From NCBI GenBank assembly GCA_020310875.1, contig MU260054.1, positions 434,001-498,000 on the forward strand: a stretch of DNA of 64,000 bases, read 5' to 3'. Positions 20,051 to 32,123 of the stretch are shown piece after piece (the first letter of the stretch is position 1; each line of letters opens with the position of its first letter). Origin of the DNA: Ceratopteris richardii. Taxonomy: Eukaryota; Streptophyta; Polypodiopsida; Polypodiales; Pteridaceae. The position numbers and the translations under genes were made by a program. Under the pieces are notes generated by a model. It was not told the origin of the DNA. It saw only the letters and a list, made by a program, of their open reading frames with translations, and searched no databases.

Positions 20051-23000
20051 GCTCCCCCTCAATCACTAATTTGACCTCTTCCGGTCTTTCATATATCTTT
20101 CTTTCTTTTATTCCTGCCATCTCTTTGAATCTGTTTGTTTTTTTTCCATCCAAGCTCTTTGTCAGAATATCTGCAATCTGATCCTTTGTAGGAGTGTAGA
20201 CTATTTCTATCTCTTTCTCCATTACTTTTTCTCTTAGGAAATGGTACTGAATCTCTATGTGTTTTGTTCTTGCATGAAACACAGGATTCGCTGCAAGATA
20301 CAGCGAGCTCATATTATCTCCATGTATGATCGGTATACTTTGATCTATACCCATGCTTTTAAGTAAAGTCTGCATCCATATTACTTCTTTTGATGCTTGT
20401 ACCAGTCCTTTGTATTCTGCTTCTGTTGATGATAAAGCTACTGTGTGTTGTTTCTTCGAACACCAGCTTACCAGCTTATCTCCTAGGTATATCATATACC
20501 CGTGCGTTGATCTTCGGTCATCTTGACTTCCTGCCCAATCTGAGTCACTATATGCTCTGAGCTTTATATCTGACGTAAAAGGATAATATAATCCTTCTTT
20601 TATAGTTCTTTTGATATATCTGAGAACTCTTTGTCCTGCAACCCAATGTTGCTCTGTCGGACAATGCATAAACTGTGAGAGAACTCCCACCGGAAAACTA
20701 AGATCCGGTCTTGTTAGCGTAGCATATATTAGACTTCCTACTAACGATTGATACTTCTTCATATCCTTGAATTCTGTTCCACTATATTTACTGAGTTTAT
20801 GATTTACTTCAAGCGGTGTTGAAGCTTCTCTGCAATTTTCCATGTTGAACTTCTTCAGTAAGTTCAAGAGATACCTCTCTTGTGTGACATATACACCATG
20901 ATCTGTATATGTGATTTCCATTCCTAGAAAGTATGATAACTTTCCTAGGTCACTGATCTTGAATTCCTTTTCTAGCAGTTTCTTTACCTCTGTGATTCCT
21001 ACATCTGAGGTTCCTGTAATTATTATGTCATCTACATAGATACAAATGTAGATCATTCCTTCTTCTGTTCTTTTGATGAGTAGACTTGCATCTGCCTTCG
21101 AACTTTGGTATCCAAGTTCGTTCAGATACTTCACGAGTCTGTAGTTCCAAGCTCTTGGAGCTTGCTTTAGTCCATAAAGTGCTTTTCTTAACCTGCAAAC
21201 AAAGTTTGGGTATCTGGAACTTATAAACCCTTCCGGTTGTTCCATATAGACTTCATCTGATATATATCCATTCAGGAATGCATTCTTTATATCTAGCTGA
21301 CTTAGCTTCCATCCTTTTGATGTTGCTATAGCAATCACTGTTCTTATGATTGCCATTTTTGCCACCGGACTGAACGTCTCGTCATAGTCTATGCCATGCG
21401 TCTGAGCATAGCCCTTGATAACCAGTCTCGCTTTATGTCTGGCTATCCTTCCATCTGCGAGTTTCTTAACTTTGAACACCCATTTATTTCCAATTACTTT
21501 CTTACCGTTCGGTTTAGGAACAAGCTCCCATGTCTTGTTCTCTTCCAGTGCGGTGAATTCTTCTTTCATTGCTTCTTGCCATTGCTTCTTTCCTTTGGCT
21601 TCGTCATAGCTCTGAGGTTCTTCCTCTTCTTTAACCATATATGCATAGTCTTGTTGAGTTATATATCATGTATCATACGAGTATCTTTCCGGTTGTCTTC
21701 TTACTCTGTTTGACCTTCTTAGCTCATATTCTTCGTGTGTGTCTGAGTACCCGTCTTCATCTTCGTTCCTTATACCTGTTCCGGTCCTGGACGTACTTGC
21801 CTCTTCATCTTTGTTTACCTGAACAATTGATTTTCCTTTCTCTCTTCTTTTTATCTCTTCTTCAAATTCTTCAGCTGTATGACTCTGATCTGCATACCAG
21901 CTTTTCTGTTCATCAAATGTTACATCCCTGGAAACAGTAAAATGTTTGGTTAGAGGGCTCCATAACCTGTAACCCATCTGTTTCTCATCATATCCGACGA
22001 ATACATATTTCTCTGCTTTTGGTTCAAGCTTATGTCTCAGTTGAGACGGTACATAAGCATACGCTACTGATCCAAACACTTTGCAGTGATCAAGTGTTGG
22101 CTTCTTTCCCCACCAAGCTTCATAAGGGGTCATTCCTTCTAACGCTGTACATGGTAACCTGTTTACCAAGTATGTAGCTGTATTTACAGCTTCAGCCCAA
22201 AGATAATCCGGGCAATTCTTTTCTTTTAGCATAGCTCGTGCAAACTCGACTAGAGTTCGGTTTCTCCTTTCTGCTACACCATTCTGTTGTGGTGTATACC
22301 TGCAGGTTATTTCTCTCTTAATACCTGCATTCCAAAGATAATCATTGAATTCTCGGGAGAAGTATTCTCCCCCTCCATCAGACCTCAGTCTTTTAAGTTT
22401 TCGTCCGGTGAGTCTTTCGGCATATGCATGAAAGTGCCTGAAAGCTCCGAACACTTCTGATTTTTCCTTCAAAACGTAAAGAGTTATCCACCTTGTTGCA
22501 TCATCAATGAATAAAACATAGTACCTTGATCCGCTGATTGATCCTTCTTTCGTTGGTCCCCATACATCTGTATGTATGAGTTCTAGCACGCCATCATGTT
22601 TGAATCCTTTCTTCTGGAAAGGTAACCTGTGGGCTTTTCCCATTTGACAGGCTTCGCATTTGTGAATCATATGTTGGTTCTGTACGTTCGGTAATCCCAG
22701 TACAGACTGGTTCGCTATCATAGCTTTAATTCCTTTTTCGTGAAAGTGACCTAATCTCTTTTGCCAGAGATCAAGTTCTGTAATTACCTTTTCATCATGT
22801 GTGAGCAGCGCTTGGCCAATGTTCCCTTGTACTCTTAAGGTAAAGAGTCTGCCTTCTTTCTTACCAGAAACGATCTGATAATATCCGTTCTTGGGATCTT
22901 CTACAAATACTCCTTTGTTTGTAAATCTGACATGAAAACCTTTTTCGACTATTTGTCCCACACTGATCAGATTTTTCGGTATTGTTGGAACATACAAAAC

Positions 23001-24242
23001 ATTGGTTAGCAAATCTGCTCCACTCTTGCATTTCACTTTTCCGATTGATTGTACTTTGTGTCTTGTATTGTCACCTGTTTGAACAGTGTGACTAGAACTA
23101 CCTTTCTCTAGTTCTGACATTAGTTCTATATTTCCTGACAAATGATTAGAGCATCCAGAATCAATGTAAAATACCTTTAGGTCTTCATTTTCTGATGTGC
23201 TGATTGAGTTCATCATCAATGATGTATGACTTTCATTCTGTGTGTCATTTGCGTAGTTGTTGTAGGTGGTGTTGTAGGATTGGCTCTGTCCCCAACTTCT
23301 TACTCCACCTCTACCGTAGCCTCCTCTTTGGCTTTGTCTTCCTCTTTGGAAGTTACTTTGATTTCTTCCGCTACTGCCTCTGCTATTGTTGTTTTGATTT
23401 TGATTTGATCCTTGTTGATTGTGCCAACAATCATGCGCCAGATGGTTACTTAGTCCACAAATCCAGCAAGCTTTCTTGGTGGTATTCTGGCGGCTTCTTC
23501 CTCTTGCTCTTCCTCTGCCAGTGCCTTTACCTCTTGCGTAATAGGCCTGAGAACTTGACTCTTCTTCGTCTTTTGACTTACCCTTTTCTTTCTTCTTGTT
23601 CTTCATATACATTGCTGAGCTATGTCCTTTGTCTGCGTCTCCTTTCAGGTCTTGCTCATATGTGAGCATCAAACCAAGCAACTGATTTAACTCTGGTACA
23701 AAATGATTTAGGGAGAGTTCAGTTGATAGTACGAAAGGTTTCCACCTTTCATCTCCTCTCAACCCTGTGAGCACTTGCGCTATCAATCTATGATCTTCGA
23801 CTTCTTCATTTATGGATCCAAGACTATCTGCTAGATCCTTCATTTTAGTGACGTAGTCACTGATGCTTTGACTCGGCTTCTTTTTGAACGTTGTGAACTC
23901 GGACCATAGGCTGGCCTTCCTAGCTTTCGTAGTATTCTGGAAGTGATCTTCCAATGCGCTCCATATGTCCTCTGCTTTCTCCAGACCTCTAATGTGCGGT
24001 AGCAGATGATCTGACACAGTGTTGTAGATGTAGGCTCTTGTCGTTGCATCTTTCTTCTGCCATAGCTTTAGGGCGTCTAGTTCTTCTTTTTCCGGTTGAC
24101 TATCATCTTCGAAAGTGGGTTTCTTTTCTTCTCCGGTCACGTACGTCATTAAGTCCTTACTCATAAGTAAGGCTTCCATGCGCATTACCCATGCAGGATA
24201 ATTATCTCTGTCGAGTTTATCAATTTGGACATGATCTGCCAT
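20025..24242 (-). pseudogene. Copia 1 Gag-Pol polyprotein, one UGA stop
   Basis: The ATG at 24240-24242 starts a single frame of 1406 codons, interrupted only by TGA at 21666-21668; the sister copy at 58.6 kb has TCA (Ser) there. Domains in order: UBN2-type Gag (NYPAWVMRMEALLMSKDL), zinc knuckle CWICGLSNHLAHDC near residue 259, protease YIDSGCSNHL near 360, GAG-pre-integrase LWQKRLGHFH, integrase with HTDVWGP near 558, DGGGEYF and PQQNGVAERRN, RT with NAFLNGYI and YVDDIIITG near residue 1070, and RNase H with DSDWAG and STEAEYKGL. The stop falls between integrase and RT, so Gag, protease and integrase could still be made without RT. The C-terminus runs 26 bp into the 3' LTR, so the polypurine tract is also coding (IEGE). 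Confidence 0.92.
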
Positions 24243-24302
24243 GATCTTCTTCCTCTCGTGGAATGATCCGCCTCTTATACCGATTCTTGGGAAAACTAAC
24301 CT

Positions 24303-24345
24303 GCTCTGATACCAATTGTTGGGAGATTAACCAGCTCTGATACCA
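24303..24345 (-). promoter_or_regulatory. Duplicated tRNA-iMet primer-binding site of copia 1
   Basis: GCTCTGATACCA occurs at 24334-24345, two bases from the LTR, and again at 24303-24314. On the - strand both read TGGTATCAGAGC, the complement of initiator tRNA-Met. Between them the - strand reads TGGTTAATCTCCCAACAAT, which resembles the end of a different LTR (CCCAACA) before the second site. Confidence 0.85.
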
Positions 24346-24347
24346 AA

Positions 24348-25628
24348 TGTTGGCGAAAGACTTCGGCTCAAGCGCCTACTGATGCGGAATTGCTTTCGCC
24401 CTGAAGGTGGGTTTCGCGACAAGGCTTGAAATCTGTCAGGCCTGCGGAAATTGCCGCGCCACCATAATAGGATGCTAAACTAGAGTGATTCAGAACACCT
24501 CTGTAATCAACAGTAGCTCAGCCTAATTAACGTCGCTTTAACTGTGTTATCCTGCGACACAAGTTCCACCGGAACTTTACCAGACTGTCACTGGAATGAC
24601 ACCGTAGTCGTACCGGAACTTCACCGAGATAAACTTAGTTCTGTTCGTAATTGCTTCAGATGAACTTATGTGAAGTAAGGAAGTAGTGTGTGAGCTTCCT
24701 TCACCAAATGAACTTCCTTCTGGAAACTTCACAGTTCTGAAGTGCTACTTTTCGGTTAACTTTTGTACTGTGTGTACATCTCCAATTTACCGGAAACTGT
24801 GATCAGCTTAAAGTAGAGACGTCTAGCTACAAGGTGAGCTATCTCTCATACAAAGCTTCGAACTCTGCTGCGAGTTATACTTCGTTGTTCTACCGAAAAA
24901 ACTTGTTTTCTGAGAAATTGTAACTAACCGGAAATTACTGAAATATATTTACTGAGTAAACTGTTATTCACTGAGACATGCGTTTACAGAGAAGGTACTG
25001 AAGCACGTTTAGTAATGAGTCGTGACAGTTAACGATAAACGAAACTTCCTACCGTAACACGAAATAGCTTCAGATTCTTCACAAGTAAAGATTGCACGCA
25101 GACGTCCACATGAACATGTGTTTTCGATTAGAGAAGATGTGTACAAGTAAGCTTGGCCTCTTCTTGCTCAAGTTTACAGAAACTCTCCTACAGTGAGTGG
25201 TTTCTTATTACCATCCCTCTTCAGATGAAAAGACCCGACACTTCAGGCTTGTGTTATTCATCTGTACATACGCGATCTATGGCGTCTTCTGAGAACTTCT
25301 AAATCTCTCTTCACTCATACGCGATCTATGGCGTCTTCTCTCAGTCTCTCGTTCTCCTCTGTGTATCATCTACGATTCTCTCTCCGTGTATATCTGCGTC
25401 GCGTTCTTCAAATCTTGCTGTATATATATACAATTTCTTTGGCGCTCCTCTGCTCTGTCATTCTTCAATTCGCGTTATGCGCGCCTTACGCGCCCGCCGC
25501 GGTTAATTGCTCTATTATGCGGACACCGCGCACTTAACTTCGCATACTGTACACCTGTGCGCTGATTTTCTGGAAGATTCTGTTTCTTTCTCGTCTGTTG
25601 TGTCAAATTCGTGAGTGTTTCCTTAACA
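24348..25628 (-). repeat. Copia 1 5' LTR
   Basis: 1281 bp, the same length as the 3' LTR and about 99 percent identical by eye. The primer site lies directly left of it. Confidence 0.92.
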
Positions 25629-25929
25629 AATTGGACATGCACATGTGGACTTTGGTTACATTTGTGGTCCTTGTTGATTCAAGCAGCTATATATACAAGG
25701 ATAAGGTTGGGAGGAGAGTCATCTCTCTAGCATGCAGTGGTCATAATTCTCATTCTCTTGCACTTTCCACTCCTCCAGAAATCCATCCCCTATAGCACAA
25801 CTGAAAACATGTGCAATCAATGGGCCTATAAGTCGAGGCCATGTATATGAAGTGCTCCTTGGAGATCCCTATGGCCAGTCGAACACCCATGTTGGTCAAT
25901 GGCCATTTGGACCATCTCAATTGTGAAGA

Positions 25930-26067
25930 AAGAAAATCTAGTAGGGGGTCCGGGTAGCTCAAACTTTCTAAGTTAAACATGTTCCTTACATGGTGTCGAT
26001 GGGGATTGAACCCTCGTCGCCGCCTCAAGAGACGGGAGGCCCAACCACCTAGACAAGCGGCCTAGGA
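25930..26067 (-). repeat. SINE-like element with tRNA-derived head
   Basis: On the - strand, 26066-25992 has an A-box-like TCTAGGTGGTTGGG and a B-box-like GGGTTCAATCCCC spaced as in a tRNA, but no pairing acceptor stem. It is followed by a non-tRNA body containing GCTACCCGGACCCC. This fits a tRNA-derived SINE rather than a working tRNA. The 3' end is not clear. Confidence 0.5.
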
Positions 26068-26924
26068 CTAATCCTTTTTCTTTGATCCATCAAGCTCGTT
26101 CTATTTAAGACTCATCACTCTCCTTTATTATGATGAATATGAAACTATTTTATTTCAAACAAGATATTACCTTCCACTTCTACAAACACATTTCTCTCTT
26201 TCATACATTCAATGCATCTCAGAACTATATTTTGGCATATTAATCACGTTTGGTAGTATGTTCGTACGTATTTTACAATTCTCATGATATACATCAATTT
26301 TATATTAACCATCTCCATTTGTGCATTACGGTTGAATATTTCGTCATCAAGAGAACAAAAGAAAATTCATTTATAAATAGCATAATCTTGTGAAGAAACA
26401 TTATCTTTCCCTCTTAAACTATGTTATCAAGATTATTAAGTTCTAAGACATCGTTCTCTTAAAGTTTTCCCTTTAGAATATAAGAGTAATTAGATCTTCC
26501 CATAGTAGCTAGGTTATAACTTATATGCAAGAGATTGTTCATTCAATAATTAAGCCTAGCAAGAATTCTCAGCTGCCATGTTTGAAAGATGGAAAAAATG
26601 CGTAATAGAGATCATTTGAGCATGCCAATCATAATCAATGGCACTAAGAACAAGGGTCAAGTATGAAAGTAATAAAAAAAACAAATTCTAGAAAAGTGAG
26701 ATGCAATAAATTATACCTTCATACAGTTGAATGGAAAGCTTCAACAAAACGATAAAAAGAACCTAAAATTATTGAATGAACAAGTGCAAAAACATCAGCT
26801 GATAACATATCCATTATGCTTTGCATTACCCAAATCACATGACAACCTCAATAACTCTGTCAATGCCCTAGAGTGTGTGTATATAAGTAAAAATGAATAC
26901 ATTCTCATACAAATAGACCTCAAA
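26068..26924. other. AT-rich non-coding stretch
   Basis: No ORF, repeat or RNA gene that I can support; short open frames here have no recognisable motif. Confidence 0.4.
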
Positions 26925-27680
26925 TCTTAGACTCAAGAAATGATAGACACAAAATGGTTGAACCACATCCTATGAGGGATGATTAGGAAGTAATCCTCAA
27001 CAATGGCTTTTGAGCAAACTCATTAATCCATCATACTCCTAGCTGGTGGATGATGAGTTCAATTCCCTTTGGATCCAAAAATTGGTATCAGAGCCTAGGA
27101 AGTAGGTTTGGGCAAGGTGGATAGATTCCACAAGGCTCATGGCATCCAATGGCCTTTAGAAAATCTGCTTGGGCACTTTGTATTTAAAAGGGTACAGAAA
27201 TAGGGTGCATTGCTTTTGAAAAGTAGGCCAAAAAAGATTATAGTATATCCCCAATCCATAGGTCACATTTAGACGTCTAAGGTACCATTGGAAAGCTCTA
27301 TGAAAAAAAATTCTTATGAAAGCACTAGACTGAGGACCCAAGATACCTAGCATGGATGAGAACAATGGCTCAAGATCTTGAGGTTGAGAACAAGGGTTCA
27401 AGACACCAAGGTTGCAAAAAAGAAGGTTCAAGACACGAAGGTTGAGAGCAAGGGTTCAAAAAACCAAGGTTTAGAACAAGAAAGTTCAAGAGACTATGCA
27501 AGGTTTTAGGATGTCAAATCAAGGGGAGATTAGAGGTTAGTCATTGAGGAAAATGATCCCTAGATGGAGAAGAGTGTTAGACTCAAGAATTGATCTTCAA
27601 GCATGGTTTTTGGGGCAAGTCGGCAGTCTATTGTACTCCTAGATGGTAGGTCATGAGTTCAATTCCCCTTTGATCCAACA
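26925..27680 (+). mobile_element. TRIM-like miniature LTR element (756 bp)
   Basis: Left terminal repeat 26925-27080 and right terminal repeat 27575-27680 share TTAGACTCAAGAA at one end and GAGTTCAATTCCC...GATCCAA at the other; the left copy carries about 45 extra bases. TGGTATCAGAGC (initiator tRNA-Met primer site) is at 27083-27094, just inside the left repeat, and a purine-rich GATGGAGAAGAG precedes the right repeat. The flanks are TCAAA (26920-26924) and CCAAA (27681-27685), a target duplication with one mismatch. The interior has no ORF and includes degenerate repeats of AAGGTTCAAGACAC (27365-27500). Confidence 0.65.
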
Positions 27681-27685
27681 CCAAA

Positions 27686-28653
27686 CACATGTGCTCATCA
27701 TGTGAATGAACCCATAAGTTCTATGAACCACAAATTTATCGTTCCCAAAAGCATTAAACGAAACTCTGCCATAGGGATGACTAGCACAAGAGGCAAGTGA
27801 TAGATAGGAATATTTGAAACACATCTGTAAGTGACAAAGTCTACACATTTATCTAACAAATAACATAAACATCCTTAAAAACCTCAACATCTAACAATGG
27901 TTATACATTTAAGAATGATTGCTTGCACATGCTTAAATTGATATTTCATTAATGTCTAAAAAAAATATCTAGAAGATAATTTTTAATAATCCAACCTCAA
28001 ATCACATTCACTTATGGGATATCCATTCTTAGCCTCAAACGTGATAGCGTCAACACAAATGTGCAAAATATCATGTCCCTAACTCTCAATGAACGAAAGC
28101 AATCACTTTCATGCTAATGCTAAGATGATCCAAAATATAATACACTGCCCAAACCATGTATATCAAGTAATCTACTAATACTTGTGCAAAGTTTCTAAGT
28201 TGTTTGAGCCTTAAAATATCTTTCTTTCATAATAATGGTTCAACAAACAAAAGTTTAATGCATATTTGTATTCCAATACCAAAGTACATCTCAATAAGTG
28301 AGATCCAAATTTTAAGCACAATAACCAACCAATGATATAAGGTGGTTTGACCACCCTCCTACCCATAAAGGAGGGTTATCTTCAAGTAATTAGCATATTG
28401 CAAGCATATAACTTACTCAAAGAAAGTTAAAAACGACAAGCAAAGTTGCACATTCAATCCATAAAAATGGAATAGGAAGAAACATAGAGAGTAGCAGTGA
28501 GTAGCATGCACCATGATGGATTATAAATTTTGAGTCCACATATGCCGTGCCAAAATTGTTAAATTAACATGTTCAATTGAAAGTCAGAATTTGATTTTAA
28601 ACTTGTCCTAAAAGTCCATAGTGGAGGTAATTTTAGTCTACAACCCTATATTA
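27686..28653. other. Non-coding stretch
   Basis: AT-rich; I see no coding, repeat or RNA feature. Confidence 0.4.
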
Positions 28654-28979
28654 TATAACATAATATGCAATCAGCATCAAGATCCTCCTGAGATATTTAT
28701 GAAGAGAATTGTTTTTTCTTTGGCCATCCTTCAACATGAAATCGAACAGGGCAAGTACCTCTTTTCTTAGTTTTAACTTTTATGAATAAATGATATTCCT
28801 TTCCGAAGGAAATTTTTATAACATAATATACAATAAGCATAAAAATCCTCCTGAGATATTTATGAAAAGAGCTGGTTTTTCTTTGGACATCCTTCAACAT
28901 GAAGAACTTAAAGGGAAAGTACCTATTTTCTTAATTTTTATGAATATATGCTATTCGTTTTGGAAGGCAATATTTACAT
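28654..28979. repeat. Tandem duplication, 163-bp unit, two copies
   Basis: Units 28654-28816 and 28817-28979 both begin TATAACATAATAT and contain TCCTCCTGAGATATTTATGA. They differ at many positions, so the duplication is old. Non-coding. Confidence 0.75.
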
Positions 28980-29173
28980 GAACTATGGCTATAGACTTTC
29001 TTCATGTGAGATATTAGGTGTTGGTTCTCTGGATGCTTGAGTTTTCTCATGCACGGATTCACCTTTTCCTCTCGAGATTTGGAGCCCCATAAGTGATTGA
29101 TTTGTGGTGGGGCTCAGAGTTCGTCAATTTTGCTTTCAGGTTGGATCACATTATGGCTTGAACTGATGCCGAA

Positions 29174-29602
29174 TGTCAAGGAAACCATGTTGAACCTTAG
29201 ATTCCATGTGAATTTCTATATCTCATGATTGGTTGAGAATTTGGAGAAACTAATCTAACATCGACAACGTGCCAAAACCCTCAGATCGACGTTCTACTTG
29301 CCTAATTTTGACATCTAGAGGTTTTGTTTTTGGATTATTGACATCATCGATGACATCATCAATTCGTAATTTCTTTTTGTTGATATATTTAGGTAGTGAT
29401 GTGTGTGAACACACTAGGATCACTGGGGCACTTTTTCCCTCTTTAGGAGGTGTTTTCCCCGGCTTGTATATATGCCTACAGCCGTAATGGGTCACTTATC
29501 TTTGTACATTCTAGTGGTAATACATTCAATATTGTGTGTTGTGCTCCAAGCTTCTTCTTATTCAGTGTGTTGTTCACATGCTTCCGTAGATGTCTAACTC
29601 CA
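29174..29602 (+). repeat. Old gypsy/chromovirus-type LTR
   Basis: It starts TGTCAAGGAAACCAT and matches, with divergence, the LTR at 45811 and the inverted copy at 52905-53145 (shared GATTCCATGTGAAT, ATCTCATGATTGGTT, GTGCCAAAACCCT). It ends just before TGGTATCAGAG (29608-29618), an initiator tRNA-Met primer site, so it is a 5' LTR on the + strand. Confidence 0.55.
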
Positions 29603-29607
29603 ATAAT

Positions 29608-29618
29608 TGGTATCAGAG
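29608..29618 (+). promoter_or_regulatory. tRNA-iMet-type primer-binding site
   Basis: TGGTATCAGAG followed by TAGGTCGTCGCTTCATC, placed a few bases after the end of the LTR-like segment. Confidence 0.5.
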
Positions 29619-30680
29619 TAGGTCGTCGCTTCATCTAGGGCATTGCCAAAACCTCTCTGGTCACAGTCTCATAATCACACAAAATTTGATGAGGATACTC
29701 AGGATGATTAGGAGATTACAACAGTTTCACTTTGTGGTACTAAAATCGCAATATGAGCTCCTTTTGGTCTCTGAACGCACTATCGTAGTGCTTGTGCAAG
29801 CTATTTCATCTTTTTGTCCCGAAGATATATATAGGTTTCAGTTCACCAATATAAGCATCTTGAAGTCTTCTACAGGTTTAGTAAAACTCGTCAGGGGTAG
29901 CTTTGTTCAACCTTTTCAGATACAATCTCCACTTGACACAAGTTGATTCTAACACTCATACCAAAGTTTATGATAATGCTACCATCATGAAAATTTGGGA
30001 CTCACGTTTTCGTATTCTATCCTTCTAGAAAATCCATATAACAATCTATGGATTTCTTGATCATTGCTTGCTTCCAACTCATCGAATGACCCAGCAAGAG
30101 GGCCTTTCAGACACTCTTCCAAGTCCACTCATTCTTTGACATTCACATGGAATCTAAAGTTCAACTTGATCTCCTTTGTCCATGGCATCCTTGACATTCA
30201 TGTAAGCCCCGTTGAAATGGTTGATAAAATAATCCTCATGTATATTATTCACATTAATGGTATTATGGTTGCACTTCATCCGCCCTCAAAGGTCAATGGT
30301 TGAGAAATTTGGGCAAGGTTGTCTTTAACAAATTTCATCTTGAACTTGGTCCTTGAATACTTGATCCTCACATTGACGTGCTTGCTTGATAGCCTCATCG
30401 AAAGTATTTACTTGCCTGAAACATAGAGAGTAAATGGTCCTTTATTTCCTCTCGAAGACTACTTTCATGTTGATTAACTTGATAGTCTTCTTGATCTATG
30501 GATCATTGAAATCAACTTGTGAAGGGTGATACAGATTCTAGAACTGAGCAATCACCTTGTCCTAACCTCCTTTCAAAATCTTGGAGTTTTAAATATACAT
30601 CTTTCAAAGTAAATTCGGTAGTTTTCAGTATCGATATGGAATCCATGGTGCTTGGTCTTGACTAGAAGGTGGTCTTACCA
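29619..30680. other. Decayed gypsy internal sequence
   Basis: No intact ORF. At 30139-30190 an inverted, diverged copy of the chromovirus LTR start is visible (CACATGGAATCTAAAG, CTCCTTTGTCCATGGCATC). From 30680 back to about 30300 the - strand shows short Gag-like stretches (TTEFTLKDVYLKLQDF) broken by many stops. I read this as nested, heavily mutated LTR-element remains. Confidence 0.35.
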
Positions 30681-30684
30681 AAAT

Positions 30685-31230
30685 ATTAGGGAGCATTAGA
30701 TTTTTCCCTCTAACTAGACTTGAAAAGATTTTGAAAACATATTTTTTATTACAAGCTCACCCATATAGAGGAATAATACAAGAATACACAACCATCACAA
30801 GAAGTCCCACAACCACGGACTAATAGGTATAGATAATTGGACTATACAAGATACAAAAGATTCCACAACCCTAATCATAGGTATAAAACAAGATATTAGA
30901 ATTAAACAAACTTTCTTCACAACGAGGAACTAGATACAACATGTAATTGGACAAGATCTCCTACTACGAGATTACAAGGGGACAAGAATAGATGTCCAAA
31001 AACTAGATTAGAAAATATTGAAACAAGGTACAAGACAAGAACTAAAATTGGAACTTAGAAAGTACTTACTTGGAGATGGAGACTCCTTAAGCTCCCATGA
31101 TTAGCAAGATTGAGGATATATGTGGCCAAGCCTATCAGGGGAGCACTAGATTGTGCTCTCTGACTACAGTAGACAAGATTTCACAATTATACTTTCGATT
31201 ACAAGTACACCCACGTAGGGAGAAGAATAC
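30685..31230. repeat. Repeated LTR-like segments in decayed element
   Basis: The ~95-bp segments 30685-30780 and 31137-31230 resemble each other (GGGAGCA(T/C)TAGATT, ATTACAAG(C/T)(T/A)CACCCA, AGAATACAAGAATA). The stretch 30757-31130 also matches 46045-46399 plus the bases after copia 2, with shared GTACTTACTTGG and GACTCCTT. An unnamed LTR family; no ORF. Confidence 0.45.
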
Positions 31231-31279
31231 AAGAATATGTGCATGACAAACACAAAGGATCTACAAGAGAGAGGGGAGG

Positions 31280-31516
31280 GAGGGAGGAGAGAGAGAGAGA
31301 GAGAGAGAGAGGCGTGCCTCCTCTTAAGTATGCTTGGCTACTGCAATCACGATAAAAAAGAAAACCTCTTCTAGCTATGATTGCATGCAAGCACACAAAG
31401 AGAGAGAAAGAGAGAGATTTCTCAAATCCCTCCTCTAGCTAGCTCCAAAGCACTATGCACGCATGCTAGAGAGAGAGGAGAGAGAGAGAGAGAGAGAAAG
31501 AAAGAAAGAAAGAAAG
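31280..31516. repeat. GA and GAAA microsatellites
   Basis: (GA)n runs at about 31288-31311 and 31459-31496, and (GAAA)n at 31497-31520. The second pair is the tail of a LINE-type 3' end read on the - strand. Confidence 0.85.
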
Positions 31517-31998
31517 AAGAAAGTGTTTTTACGTCTATTAGGAGGCCGAACTCGGCCTATGAGACAAATCAATGTACATGGGTGTATATTCTATCAATCA
31601 GAAAAGATAAAAGTTCTGAAAAAAAAAAGCTGGTAAGGCTGATATAGATCTTTGTAGTATGCATGTAGAGATACCAATGAAAGTGGGAGGGGGGGATGGT
31701 GAATGGAGTGCTATATCTCTAGCCTATATGCAAAAGGGTAGTACAAGCATGATCATGCATCTGAACTAGCTCCATCCTGTAGTAGTGGGTGGGTGTAAGA
31801 TGTGGTACATGGGTGGAGGTGGAGTCAAGGCCGCCTTGATGGCTGCAACGGGATCCGCCAACATCTGGGATTGTCTCTCCTCCATGGAGCGATGAGCACG
31901 ATCCTGGATCTCTGCAATCTAGTGTTTGTGAAGTCTCAGGGCCCGATATCTTATAGCACGGGGCCCTCTCCTAGCTCGAGAGGTCTGAGCATGCTGGG

Positions 31999-32060
<62 letters not shown>

Positions 32061-32073
32061 CAGAGAGAAAGAC

Positions 32074-32123
<50 letters not shown>

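Larger units (their letters stand above)
18770..25628 (-). mobile_element. Copia element 1, full length (6859 bp)
   Basis: A complete Ty1/copia element on the - strand with two 1281-bp LTRs, a primer site, a polypurine tract (read on the + strand as GCTCCCCCTCAAT after the left LTR) and one Gag-Pol frame. The flanks are GATTG (18765-18769) and AATTG (25629-25633), a 5-bp target duplication with one mismatch. By eye I count about a dozen differences between the LTRs, nearly all transitions, so the insertion is fairly young. Only one nonsense codon breaks the polyprotein. Confidence 0.93.

Noticed and set aside
25992..26066. Functional tRNA gene
   Set aside because: A- and B-box-like blocks are present, but no acceptor stem pairs and the sequence runs on into a SINE-like body.
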